From: Nematopogon swammerdamellus
Taxonomy: Eukaryota > Arthropoda > Insecta > Lepidoptera > Adelidae
Length of the DNA: 64,000 nucleotides
NCBI GenBank assembly: GCA_946902875.1
Contig: OX336336.1
Span: 29,033,558-29,097,557 of the forward strand
Reading direction: 5' to 3'
In this document: one piece after another, positions 20,371 to 31,170 of the stretch
Position numbering within the stretch: the first letter of the stretch is position 1
How the letters are laid out: each line of letters starts with the position of its first letter
Translations under genes and position numbers: made by a program
The notes under the pieces: model-generated
Database searches by the model: none
What the model saw: only the letters and a program-made list of their open reading frames with translations
Told to the model about the DNA's origin: nothing

Positions 20371-21208
20371 AATCCCAATGTTATCAACAAAAGGGTGCTG
20401 AGTCTCTCTCTGCGACTAGCGATGCAGAGATAGGACGGGTGGCCAGCAATAAGGGATGCTAGTTTACTCAACTAGTAGCCTATAAAACAGACTAGTTAAC
20501 TAATTCTGTATATTTGACATGTGCGAAAAACTTCGTCGCCACTGTATAGAGGCCGTAACAAGGCCGCTTTGTTATTCCGAGGGTGATCTTCTAACGGCTA
20601 CGTGAGTCCCATGCGCAAGTTGAACATCCACCGCATCGCATCCCCTAGGTACTTGGCACTGCTACAACCACGGAAAAAATAGACAAAGCAGTCAGTTGTT
20701 GCCAGCTCTGATTTCTAGTAGAACATGTGTCGCCAGTGTTGGTGGAGCGGGCCGATGGGAGGTACGACTTCGTCCACCAACCTTCGCACGACTTAACTCC
20801 AAGTGCGCAGGCTCGGGACAGTATAGTTGTTGTTGTTGATTTGGTTTGGGGTTGGCTCTAGGCCTGCAAACTAATCCCGCTTGCTTGGGGGCCTTCGTGC
20901 AAAACCCCGCAGTCTCCAGCTACCCCAGCCAACCTATGCTTCCATGAAAGCCACAAGTCGACCGGGGTGTCTACAGACAGTATAGTGAGTGCGATGGATG
21001 AAAATCCACGGCCACTTGGATGATTGCGATCCCAGTTGGGAATTACTTAACCAGTTTTCTCGGACCAAGCCTCTCTACGCATTTTATCTGTGGCTACAAC
21101 CATTACTTGGCACAACACTGGCGTCATTTGCTTTTAGGCGCTCAATGATGACCCAGCGAAGGGGCATGGTAAGCTCTTTGGTAGGACCACTTCTCATCAC
21201 TTGCTAGT
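20371..21208. other. No gene recognised
   Basis: Mostly single-copy-looking sequence with moderate GC. The frame at 20989-21207 has no recognised motif. Confidence 0.35.
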
Positions 21209-21420
21209 CTCGAAATCGTAGCTCAGTGTCGAGTCAGGTCGAGTATCGTTCGTGGTCATAAGCACACCTGGGCTCTGTCAGTACTTGGATGGGTGATCTT
21301 TCAACCGTTGGAGGCTGATCGTGGTTCGGATTCCACGTAAAACTGTAGATCCTTTCCCTCTGCGCTCAAGCTTGCTTAACAACAGTCGACCGACCGCACC
21401 ACTGAGCTACCGAGGGTGAC
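21209..21420. mobile_element. Two 5S/tRNA SINE heads facing each other
   Basis: 21209-21360 is a plus-strand family A head (TAGCTCAGTG A-box region, GTACTTGGATGGGTGATC 5S part, GGTTCGGATTCC). 21362-21420 is the first 60 bp of a second head on the minus strand (ending CCACTGAGCTACCGAGGG). Neither has a body. Confidence 0.75.
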
Positions 21421-21789
21421 TTATATTTATCTCGCTGTGCTCTCCTCTATTCCAGTATAGTCAGCAATCCAACGTGTGAAACCTCCGCCTCTCTGACTCA
21501 GTCACTACCAGTCAGTACCATTACATAAAAATAAAAAATAAAATAAAAATCTTGTTCCTTTCCACATTGCGCCGCATAGCCCGGCCGGGCTGAAGCGTCC
21601 GTTACTGGTCGACCGGCCCAACTGCTTAGATATGCACCGTGACTGGGGGAGCCTGCCCTCAGAGCCCGCTCGTGCAATGTCCGCTCCGCTGAGCCCGACG
21701 ACGCTAGGGTTAGTACACGTCTGGAAATGACCCGGACAATGCGGAAATCGCACAACTAGCCCGGGAGTCCGGGTGACCGACAAATTGTT

Positions 21790-21925
21790 CGACGACGACA
21801 TCAAATACGTCGTCGGAAAGCAGTGATTCCGTACCGCTGAAGGCCGGGAGGACTGGAGGAAAATTGGAGAGGCGTATGTCCAGCATTGGACGCTTACACG
21901 CTGACTGGCCGAATGACTGACTGCC
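21790..21925 (+). pseudogene. RTE-like element a, 3' fragment
   Basis: Encodes DDDIKYVVGKQ, a stop, then AEGREDWRKIGEAYVQHWT. The same tail is intact at 33274-33770. Ends in a GACTG-type tail. Confidence 0.75.
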
Positions 21926-22158
21926 TGTTGCGCAATGATCCAAGTCCTTCCGTGAGCTTGGGATCAGCAATTAAGCGGATGGTGCTGCGCTCGATAGAGT
22001 CCAAGGACACCAATAAGGAAGGATCCATCCCACAGATGACTGCAGTACTCCATCACCAGACTGACTTGCGCTTTGTATAGCATTGAAGGAAGAAGTTTCG
22101 CCGGTGAGAAGAATCGCCTGCTGCGGTAGAAGACGCCCAATTTCTTGGTGTCAATCAA
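21926..22158 (-). pseudogene. LINE reverse-transcriptase C-terminal fragment
   Basis: Minus-strand frame LGVFYRSRRFFSPAKLL, LYKAQVSLVMEYCSHLWDGS, then, in a shifted frame, SIERSTIRLIADPKLTEGLG. This is the region after the RT palm in jockey/CR1-type ORFs (YCShlWdg block). One frameshift; no catalytic motif. Confidence 0.75.
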
Positions 22159-23640
22159 TTAGCTTTGGAATATTATATTACGCGTTTAACTAAATGAAGG
22201 TGATTTCGAATAGCGGCAGTGTTTGTGTAGAGTGGAACCCGATTCTACCCCCACTACCAATGCCTCGTAATCGGCTCCGACTTTAGAGACGTGAAGTAGC
22301 CCATTTTAGCCAGCAACCTACCTACCGTGCGCGCGCCAAGACAGAACACACCTCTGTTTGCAAATAAATAGACCAAAAATACACTTTTAAATTTAAATAG
22401 CAAAAAAAAGTTACCTAATCGAAAGAACATATTTTTATTTCTAAAAATGATTTCAAACTCTTTTTTTTGTTCGGGAATGAACGAAAAAAAATGGTAACCC
22501 TACGCACGCACCGCAGCTGCGTCATGTGGCCCACGAGGAGGCCGCAACATTGCGGTTTCGCATTTCCTTCTTTTATAGTCCTCTTACGTCGTCAGGGACC
22601 CTCCCCCCAACCTCCCCTGAAATCCTAAGAAGCGACCGTTGTTCTATTTATATTTTCACGGAACGGCAGTCACATTTTTGCTTCAGTGAGCTTAACCATC
22701 AAAGTACACTTTGTCGGAGAACTACTTTTTGGCTGCGACTTCGTTGAAGTTCAGCTTTTGAAAAGTTAATTGGGTAGAAGTGTTTTGATTTTTTCTTAAG
22801 CGAACCAACATGGTTGGCTGTGCCGGGTGACAGCAGCAGATTTCGTAGAGCAGTCGCCAGAGCCAAAATCCCCTCTCCTTGCGAACCCAGCAATTTTTTT
22901 TTTATAAGGGAAGCACGACATGTCGCGCGCCAGACTAACGCAGAGGTGTAGTCCGATGGCGCCCACGGACATTCGGATATTTACGGGGGCTGCGAATACC
23001 ATGTCGGCCGGCTAGGTGCACCTTCACATTATGTGTGAAGGACTTCAGATTGTACATTGGAGGAAAGGATGCAGGTGGGAGTGCATTCCACATGTTGGTA
23101 ACCCTGTAAATAGAGGATTTTATAGGTACGATTTGTTCTTAGATCTGCGAACTGTTTCTATCTAGCCAGTTAATACAACGTTTGTAGACACCCAGACTAA
23201 AGGATTCAGGAAACACACTCGCCGGAACAACCCAGGCGGTGCAACCATGATTTTGAGAACTGTTTGGTTTTTTGACATTGAAAATGTCTTTTGGTTCGTT
23301 TCAGTATAGGCCCCGATTTCACGAAAAAGTGCGATCCCCTTATATCTCGGAGAGTTGTGAAGATATGATATTCAAAAAAGGGTCAAAAGACGCGTATTCA
23401 TGAGAGCTGTAAGGTGCAAAAACAATTATTCGAGAAAGTAAAAAACAAAAAAAAGTTATGGCCGAAATAGTGAAAAAAAAAAACCAATTTTTGATTTTGG
23501 CGCTCGATATTTTGGAAACGAAGAATGATATCAAAAATTTGAGAAAAACTCCTCTGGACAGTTTAGTCAGCTACAATTTGAGCCTAAAACAAAGACGATC
23601 GAGTTAAGGGTTTGCCCTGTAGCTCAACCTTTCTGAAAAA
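22159..23640. other. No gene recognised
   Basis: Long stretch without an assignable element apart from 23195-23270, a diverged copy of the LINE fragment at 20272. The A-rich part at 23330-23560 gives only chance frames. Confidence 0.4.
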
Positions 23641-24597
23641 ATAAATTCACAGATTTCGTGCCTCACGACTATCGAGCACATTGCAAATGAATCTACGGAA
23701 TTCGAAAAAATATTGTCGCTGAGCGACACGAGAAAGTCGGGATAAGGAAAAGGTTAGTTGGGGTCTGATGATGGAGTCGGAATGAAGCCATAGGAACTCC
23801 TAAACTACACATGATAAATCGACCGTGTTTGGGCTCGTTGGATTTGTCTTCGCAAGTACTCTAGTCATATGTTATTTCCAAGGTCCTGATGATGGAGCCG
23901 GAAGGAAGCCATAGGAACTCCTAAACTACACATGATAAATCCACCATATTTGGGCTCTTTGGATATAGGAATATAAGTTAGGTTAGAAGATGCGTCGTAT
24001 TAAAAATGAATTCAACAAAATAAAAAAAATATATTACATTTATATATTTTTTATTATTTTTCAAAAACACAAGCAGCTTAAAAAATGTGAACTAAAATTT
24101 AGACAGAAAAGAGATAAGCTTGACATTATTTCTAACTAAAGTAACAAATTAATAAATATCAAATACAAAAATATAATATAAGGATATAGAAGATAAGAAT
24201 ATAGGTTAGGTTAGAAGATGCGTCGCGCAGCGACGCATCTTCTAACCTATCCTATATTCCTATATTCCTATATCCAACGAGCCCAAATATGGTGGATTTA
24301 TCATGTGTAGTTTAGGAGTTCCTATGGCTTCCTTCCGGCTCCATCATCAGGACCCTGGAAATAACATATGACTAGAGTACTTGCGAAGACAAATCCAACG
24401 AGCCCAAACACGATGGGCTTATCATGTGTAGTTTAGGAGTTCCTATGGCTTCCTTCCGGCTCCATCATCAGAACCCAACTAACCTTTTACTTATCCCGAC
24501 TTTCTCGTGTCGCTCAGCGACAATATTTTTTCGAATTCCGTAGATTCATTTTCAATGTGCTCGATAGTCGTGTAAGGCACGAAATCTGTGAATTTTT
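23641..24597. mobile_element. Giant foldback element (about 360-bp arms)
   Basis: 23641-23997 and 24228-24597 are inverse complements with few differences, separated by about 230 bp of A/T-rich DNA. Each arm contains two direct copies of a block of about 60 bp (GAAGCCATAGGAACTCCTAA, CTACACATGATAAATC). The outer end is TTCACAGATTTCGTGCC. A smaller palindrome (GAAGATGCGTCG/CGACGCATCTTC) marks the inner end of the right arm. No coding capacity. A fragment of the arm occurs at 48118-48200, so the sequence is mobile or repeated. Confidence 0.85.
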
Positions 24598-24600
24598 AAG

Positions 24601-24709
24601 GAAACGGTTGGCTACATCACCTGCAACATCGGTGATGTCAGCCCATAACACCTTGCTGAACATGAAAGTTGCCATGTCAGTGCTTGCCTTTGGTCGTGCC
24701 GGCTATAGG
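24601..24709 (-). mobile_element. SINE family A, 3' fragment
   Basis: GGTTGGCTACATCACCTGCA and GTCGTGCCGGCTATAGG on the plus strand, i.e. the last 110 bp of body A reversed. It abuts the foldback's right end. The following 24711-24745 resembles the foldback units at 37846-38062 (GTCGGGAGACCGCTAA). Confidence 0.75.
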
Positions 24710-24857
24710 TGTCGGGAGACCGCTAAATAAATAACCGCGCAGCCAGGCCTCACGCACTATATGTACATGCGCGCGCTAACTACCTATCGCCCGACGGGCC
24801 GCCGGCGGTCTTTTTCAGTATAAATTCGTCAGCCGCGCGAAGTATACATAGACGCCA

Positions 24858-25253
24858 GTCAGCCTCGATAGCTCAGTGGTGCAGACAGTCAACTGTCGCT
24901 ATTGAATGTTAAGCAACGCTGGGCGCGGTCAGTACTTGGATGGGTGACCGCTGACCGTTGGAGGCTGACCGAGGTTTGGATTCCTCGTAAAACTGTAGGT
25001 CCCTTCCCTCCTAATCTTACTTGGTGGTAGGGTTTAACCCGCCCGGGTTGGTACCACCGCACTGAATGAAACGTCGGTCTAAACGGCTATGTAAATAGTT
25101 TGTGTTTTCCGACCAGTTCAGTGTAGCCGGCACGATCAAAGGGGGAAGCACTGACATGGCACCTAGTTCACCCGGTGTTATGGGCTGACATCACGGACGT
25201 TGTAGGTGATGTAGCCAACCGTGTCAGTTTCCATAAAAAAAAAAAAAAAAAAA
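24858..25253 (+). mobile_element. SINE family A, 5S/tRNA head + body
   Basis: Complete copy without head 1. Order: GTCAGCCTCGATAGCTCAGT (tRNA-like A-box region), 5S rRNA-like segment at 24908-24952 (TTAAGCAACGCTGGGCGCGG, TACTTGGATGGGTGACCG), a B-box-like word, body A and a run of about 19 A. Very similar to 30330-30728, sharing unusual variants such as GTCGGTCTAAACGG and CGATCAAAGGGGG, so the two belong to one recent subfamily. Confidence 0.93.
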
Positions 25254-26536
25254 GGCGCTTGCCCACGCAACTGCGCGGAGCTGCAAAGCAATAAACACTT
25301 TACACTCGATCGTTAAGGTACATTTTCGCACGCAGCGATTGGCGATGTGAAACAGTAGGCTATTAAAGCCCGAAGGTAGGAACATTTTCTATGGAGTGAT
25401 TTATCTGTTACGAAGTAACTATTAAGTAATCTGTGGCGCAGCTCTGCGTTTTCATTATATTTTATTTACTTTTTGTTTCACATTACAAATTGTATCTATG
25501 TCGCTGCGTTTAAATGCTCCCTACGCATCCAGTCTACAGCTATGCAAAACGTTTTGCACGAAAGTGTGAACGGAACAAGTGAGTGTGTGTGTAAGTAGTT
25601 CACTTGCCCGCAGTCTGGAGTAGGGTTGCCAGAAGGGTCAGGCAAAATTCCGGGACACAAAATAATAATTCTTTTAAAACAAATTATTTGACAAAAAAAA
25701 AACTACCTTGTATTACAGACGTAAGTTATTGCAAAAGTAATTTTATATTAATACTAGCTATTGCCCGCGGCTTCGCTAGCATGAAATTCGTACTTAAAAA
25801 GAAGCAAGTAAGTAAGAAAGAAGGCCGAGCTACGTTTAGGTATGATAAACCTTCTCGGTAACTAAGGGCGAGGCCCGCTACCGTACCTTTATAGAAATAA
25901 GTAAAAATTTTCAAAAAAAAACCGAACCCGAAAAATCAAAGACCCTTTGGTGAAAAATGTCCTCGTTCTTTATCTAGGCCACCTGCCAACCCTGGAACCC
26001 TGGTTGCGACCGATCGCAACAATGCGTACAACGCACACTGCGAAAATGAGAGATATCGCTGTGGTACCATGTCGAAACTCACTGGTTCGGTATATGTTGC
26101 CCTAACCGCTTCTCGAGCAGAGAAAGCGTGAATCCGATATCGTTCTAAATGTGTATAGAATTTATTGTGCGTACGTGCTCAGTGCGGCACGCTGGCGCAG
26201 GGGCAGGGCGGGGGGAGGGGGTGAGCTGTGACGTCATAAACCTGCCCCGCTCCCCCCTTCCGCCCCTCCCCTCCCCCAGGTGCCGGTTCGTTATTATTCA
26301 AAGGCCCCGGAGGCTGAGAGCTGGAATATTTAGAGCGGACGTGTGTGAGTTAAATGCATTATAGGTAAGCATTGAAGTGGTGATTACGTTAGTGTCGCCT
26401 CCCATACTTATGGCGTGTAGTAACGCCGACGGCGGCGTTATTATCGATCGTATGCACATATTGCCAAGGAGGTATTATTATGTACATAATACCTCGTTGC
26501 ATATTGCAGCGTGTTTTATCTCGTACGGAAGCCTAT
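25254..26536. other. No gene; repeat E start and GC-rich DNA
   Basis: 25752-25900 is the 5' part of repeat E (ACTAGCTATTGCCCGCGGCT). 26190-26300 is very G/C-rich with C-runs. Nothing else assignable and no supported coding region. Confidence 0.45.
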
Positions 26537-26798
26537 TTACTAAGCCTACGCCGTCTGTCTGTCTGTTCGTCTGTCAGTCCGAGGGCTGTATCTCTTGAAC
26601 CGTAATAAGTAGCGCATTGAAATTTTCACAGAATATGTGTTATTATGGCGAATATAACAACAAATAATAAAAAATATAAAAAGTAAAAAATTAAGGGTGG
26701 TTCCCATACAAAAAACGTGTTTTTTTTTCAATGTTTTTTTTTGTGGTGCGGAATCCTCGGTGCGCGAGTCCGACTCACACTTGGCCGGTTTTTTTTTT
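26537..26798 (-). repeat. Dispersed repeat D, minus strand
   Basis: Plus-strand order is AAGCCTACGCCGTCTGTCTG, CAGAATATGTGTTATTATGG, then CTCACACTTGGCCGG at the right edge, the family start on the opposite strand. Internally deleted compared with 12851-13242. Confidence 0.75.
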
Positions 26799-27619
26799 CA
26801 TAAATTGCGATCCCTCGCATTACATCATTGAACAGCTTGTGATCGATAGATATAATAAATTATTATCTGTGACGCCGCCCGGCGCGGCATTTGCAGCCCC
26901 CGTTCTAAGCCGAATGCTTTTGGGCGTCGTTGGCTCAACAATCCACGCTGACGGCGCTAAGTGTCTCGCGTATCCATAAAAAAAAAATTGGTTGTCTGTA
27001 AAGTTGGTTTACGGACGATAGTTTTACGTGATGACGTCATAAAGTATATAAAGATCGAAGTCAGATTCAAAATCAGTTTATAATACTTTATCGTGCTTAG
27101 AAGTTTAATTCTTAAATCGCAAATGTGAGTACTTTAAAAACTAATAATATTAATTATTAATATAAACTTTTAATTTACGCCATCTACATATCGAAGCGCA
27201 TACTACAACGTTGCAACACCTTCAAGTAGACTACCGCTGAACTCGTCTCAATTTGGCAACTAAAAATATAATAAGAAATAGGCATGCCATCTATAGACAA
27301 ATAGGACACTTAGCCTTTGGTCTGACATCTATGATGGAGAAGCGGCGAAATTATACATTTATCCGTCAATCCGACAAAACATGAAAATATTTATTGGAAA
27401 AATTATGAAAACCTTAAAATGCACAATTTCGAAATTTCAACATAATATAAAATAATCTTTAAATTTAACTATGCTATTCCCACTTGGCATCGTTCTATAA
27501 TTAGCAGATTTAAAAATATAATAATTATTTAATTCAAATTCGATACTCCTGGCGCCATCTTAGGACTTAATTGAAGACTAATTTCATGTTACCTTCCGAA
27601 TTTCGCTTCAATGGTACAT
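26799..27619. other. No gene; promoter-like block inside
   Basis: Mostly A/T-rich unassigned DNA. 26990-27130 (GGTTGTCTGTAAAGTTGG onward) contains the promoter-like motifs listed separately. A similar TGACGTCATCACGT word recurs in inverse orientation at 27844. Confidence 0.4.
27033..27080 (+). promoter_or_regulatory. Promoter-like TATA/initiator arrangement
   Basis: TGACGTCA (CRE-like) is followed at about 27043-27051 by GTATATAAAG and, about 30 bp later, by an AATCAGTTT initiator-like word. GTGAGT at 27125 could be a splice donor. Spacing fits an insect Pol II core promoter, but no ORF follows, so this may be the 5' end of a repeat or chance. Confidence 0.3.
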
Positions 27620-27710
27620 GAACGATTAGCCGGATGGTTTAAGATGTCTGGTCGGTCACAATATATTGGTGGCAGGGACCGCGGGTTCGAGGCTCGCAAA
27701 AGACGGACAA
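27620..27710 (+). mobile_element. tRNA-like SINE head, unassigned family
   Basis: TTAGCCGGATGGTTTAA resembles an A-box region and GCGGGTTCGAGGCTCGC a T-arm with B box, spaced as in a tRNA. The sequence after it matches no other element here. Probably a SINE or tRNA pseudogene; the acceptor stem is not convincing. Confidence 0.4.
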
Positions 27711-28026
27711 ATATTTTTTGTATTTCCTACTATTGTATATGCCTCTCTATCGCTTGTTACGCGCTCTCGCTTGCACACACAGGTTTAGATGGAACGTGAC
27801 ACTTCTTCGTGCGTGCAGCCGGTGTTCATCAATTTATAAGATGTGACGTCATCACGTCAAAAAGGCGTAATTTTGCTATAAAAATTCGATATTGTAATAG
27901 AATTGTTCTATATTAGTTTTAGCCTTTAGATTGGTCTAGTTATCACGGGATACTTCTTCAAAAATCAACGTGCGGTGCTACGCACATTAACGTAAATCTT
28001 AACGAACGATCTCTTCAAAACCAAAA

Positions 28027-28412
28027 GCGGCGGGTGGACGAGGGCATCGGCTTTCATGCGAGAGGTCCGAGATTCGAATCCGGTCGGCCTGAATCAAACA
28101 GTTTTTTTCTGACGAAAAAATAATACCTACATACACCAGCTGCTTCACCGTTCGGAACCGGTGTAAAACTGTAGGTCCCCTCCCTTGCCCCTTACTAGGT
28201 GGTAGGCTCAAATTGTAACCGAATGGGTTGATACCACCGTACTGGATGTAAGGTACCATAGCAGCATAGCAGCATAGAGGCATAGCAGCCTCGATTGTGT
28301 TCTCCTCTAGTCCAGTGTAGACAGCAACCCATGGAAGTCTCCGGTATGGCACCTACCTTCTCGGAGGTGATATTGGCTGGTTGGAGCGTGTGCTTTGGCC
28401 CCTTCGGCTCAC
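28027..28412 (+). mobile_element. SINE family B, nearly complete
   Basis: Head GCGGCGGGTGGACGAG and GGTCCGAGATTCGAATC, linker with CTGCTTCACCGTTCGGAACC, body AAACTGTAGGTCCCCTCCCT, TTACTAGGTGGTAGGCTCAA, and end GATATTGGCTGGTTGGAG. The terminal CCGGATTACATAAAA is lost. A short GCATA(G/GC)CA duplication expands the middle near 28255-28280. Confidence 0.88.
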
Positions 28413-28499
28413 AAATCTAGACTTAAGAAAATAAGCGCGATGCACCAACGCTAAGCGTCAATTTAATGTGGCTATGTATAAATCGATTCTTGGCACGTT

Positions 28500-28949
28500 T
28501 TTTGTATGGTGACTCCTTAATTTTTTACTATTCGTTTTTTTTTTTTATTATATTTTGTTGGCACATACGCCATTAATAACACATATTCTGTAAAAATGTC
28601 AACCAGCTACCCCTATTACGGTTCTAGGCCGGATGGATATGATAAGGGATATGACTCCCTTCTTATATTACTAGATGGTAGGGTTTATCCCGCCCGGGTT
28701 GGTACCACCGCACTGAATGGAAGGTCGGTCGAAACGGCTATGTCAATAGTTTGTGTTTTTCGTCCAGTTCAGTGTAGCCGGCACGACCGAAGGGAAGGCA
28801 GACGTGGCACCACGTTCACCCGGTGTTACGGGCTGACATCACGGATGTTGTAGGTGATGAAGCCAACCGTGTCAGTTTCCATAAAAAAAAAAAAAATGGA
28901 CAGACAGGCAGACGGCGGCGTAGGCTTAGTGGATACGGAACCCTAAAAA
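28500..28949 (+). repeat. Repeat D split by a SINE
   Basis: 28500-28643 (CCATTAATAACACATATTCT) and 28897-28949 (GACAGACAGGCAGACGGCGG, GATACGGAACCCTAAAAA) are the two halves of one repeat D copy. The SINE at 28644-28896 lies between them. Confidence 0.7.
28644..28896 (+). mobile_element. SINE family A nested in repeat D, 5'-truncated
   Basis: Begins inside the head 1/body junction (AAGGGATATGACTCCCTTCT) and continues to poly-A (14 A). Confidence 0.85.
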
Positions 28950-29258
28950 TAATTTACTGCGGTGCAAGAAAACTGTTCTCACATAAATACCGGGGGCGTT
29001 CGAGGGTGAGGCGAGTGTGTTTAAGAACCTCGAAGTGAAAAATGCATTAGATTTTACTATTTTATTTCATATTTCCTGAATGTCTTCTCATTTCCGGAGC
29101 GAAATCGGACCAAGCGAGCAATTCCATTTTATTGCAACTTAAAAATAACTTTACCGTAAATTAAAACATGTGACGGTGAGAAAATATTTCGTAGCACGCT
29201 CTATTAAAAATTCAGTTCATTTCATTTATTTACATTTCCCGATATTTTCAGGAGATTG

Positions 29259-29402
29259 TTTTTAAGGTTTCGCACCGTACGAGTCACTAAGCGTATACGC
29301 CGCCTATTTGTCTGTCCTACCTTCAAAGGGATCTTTGGGACCGTAATAGGTAGCCGGTTTACATTTTCACGGAATATGTGTTATTATGGCTGATATAAAA
29401 AT
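29259..29402 (-). repeat. Repeat D, diverged minus fragment
   Basis: CCGTAATAGGTAGCCGG and GGAATATGTGTTATTATGGC identify the 3' half of repeat D reversed. The following 29403-29980 has no assignable feature. Confidence 0.6.
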
Positions 29403-29980
29403 TTAAAATTAAGCTGATATAAACAAGAAACGTATATTTCAATGTTTTCTTCAATAATACAAGAAACGTATAAGGTGCTTCGTTATTCATGCCAATAACT
29501 TAGGGAGGGTTATAAACACACTCAAACAAACACTTTACGTAAGAAGAAAACATATGTTTATAGGAGAATTTTTTCTCCTAACAAAAAAAATAAAATCAAA
29601 TAAGTAGCTGTAAAAACAAATCATAGTGACCTTGTGACTCACTTACAACAAACAGCTGTTCTGCGTTTGAACATAGTACGGTCATTGACCCCGTACAATG
29701 CAAGTTACCTACTGTTACACATAGGTTAATGTTTAGGTAGCAAACATGTTTTGTTAAATTTCTCGAAAAGTAATGCTAAAAACATATTTTTTTTCCATAT
29801 TTTTGTTTGAGTTTGTATGTAACCCTCCCGAAACATTTGATATGACTAACGAAACCAAAATGTTGAAGGGACCAACCGAAAACCAGAAGGGCAAGTTATT
29901 ACAGCAAAAATGCTAAGTTGGTTCATTTTTCTCCTTCTCGCTTTTTGTTATCTTGTGTTATCGATGTAAGCCAAACTAGC

Positions 29981-30100
29981 GTCAGCCGCGACGACGGTCG
30001 GACGGTCACCCATTCAAGTTCTGACCGCGCACGGGCGCGCGGGCGTGCTTAACATTTTGATCGGACGTCCATCCAGCATCACCGAGCTACCGAGACTGAC
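29981..30100 (-). mobile_element. SINE family A, diverged 5S/tRNA head
   Basis: On the minus strand: GTCAGTCTCGGTAGCTCGGT, then an expanded GC-rich centre (GCCCGCGCGCCCGTGCGC) and AACTTGAATGGGTGACCG. Only the head remains. Older than the copies at 24858 and 30330. Confidence 0.65.
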
Positions 30101-30329
30101 ACCGTCCCTTCGGCCGTCTACGTAACCGTAGTTTCGTAACCAGTTACCGATGAGGAATAAATGATCTTTGTACGAAACCGGTTTCGATCTAAGAATTATA
30201 TTTATGTATACGAAACTTACTAGTTACGAAAGAGGAGGTAGTCGCCAGGGAGGAATTATTTTTCTTTATACGGAAACAATGGATGATTACAACGGAATTT
30301 TCAAACCGTTATACATATTTTTAGATTTT

Positions 30330-30728
30330 GTCAGCCTCGATAGCTCAGTGGTGCAGACAGTCAACTGTCGCTATTGAATGTTAAGCAACGCTGGGTGCGG
30401 TCAGTACTTGGATGGGTGACCGCTGACCGTTGGAGGCTGACCGAGGTTCGGATTCCTCGTAAAACTGTAGGTCCCTTCCCTCCTAATCTTACTTGGTGGT
30501 AGGGTTTAACCCGCCCGGGTTGGTACCACCGCACTGAATGAAACGTCGGTCTAAACGGTAATAAATGTAAATAGTTTGTGTTTTCCGACCAGTTCAGTGT
30601 AGCCGGCACGATCAAAGGGGGAAACACTGACATGGCACCTAGTTCACCCGGTGTTATGGGCTGACATCACGGACGTTGTAGGTGATGTAGCTAACCGTGT
30701 CAGTTTCCATAAAAAAAAAAAAAAAAAA
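30330..30728 (+). mobile_element. SINE family A, 5S/tRNA head + body
   Basis: Complete copy, sister of 24858-25253, with a small insertion near 30559 (GGTAATAAATGTAAATAG). Ends in about 19 A. Confidence 0.92.
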
Positions 30729-31089
30729 CGTTCATAGCGTAAAATATTGATTGTTCGAAATAATGGTTTAGTTAAAACTATGTAGGTAGTTTATAGGAAA
30801 TAAATCTCCCATATATATAATGTACAATTCAATTTTATGTGAATTTGAAACGCTTGCAGAGCGCCCCGCGAACTACGATCCGAACATTCGATCCGCTGAA
30901 ATATGGCTGGCATAAATCGCTATTAGTGATAAGCCCGCCATAAACGCGAGAGCGCTAGAGGGAGAGGAATTGGCGCAGGCTTGCGTCTTGAGATGTGAGA
31001 ACAAGATCAGGGGTACCAACCTGCCGATTTCATCTTTTTTAGGGTTCCAGGCCTCAAACAAAACCATCTCAAAACAATTGATTGATTTG
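30729..31089. other. No gene recognised
   Basis: A/T-rich at the left; 30850-31070 of mixed composition. Nothing assignable. Confidence 0.4.
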
Positions 31090-31170
31090 TACCGTGTGGG
31101 GCCGGTACTTTACAAAAATTGCCCCACTGCATCTCTCCCCGTGTATGTCGTAAAAGGCGACTAAGGGATA

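Noticed and set aside
24908..24952. Genuine 5S rRNA gene
   Set aside because: Only about 45 bp resemble 5S rRNA, inside a poly-A-tailed dispersed repeat; no complete gene of about 120 bp.
28999..29038. Host exon in short GC-rich frames such as 26149-26364, 34711-34899 and 57383-57661
   Set aside because: No splice context, no known domain, and composition-driven openness; the last is antisense-frame shadow of a LINE tail.
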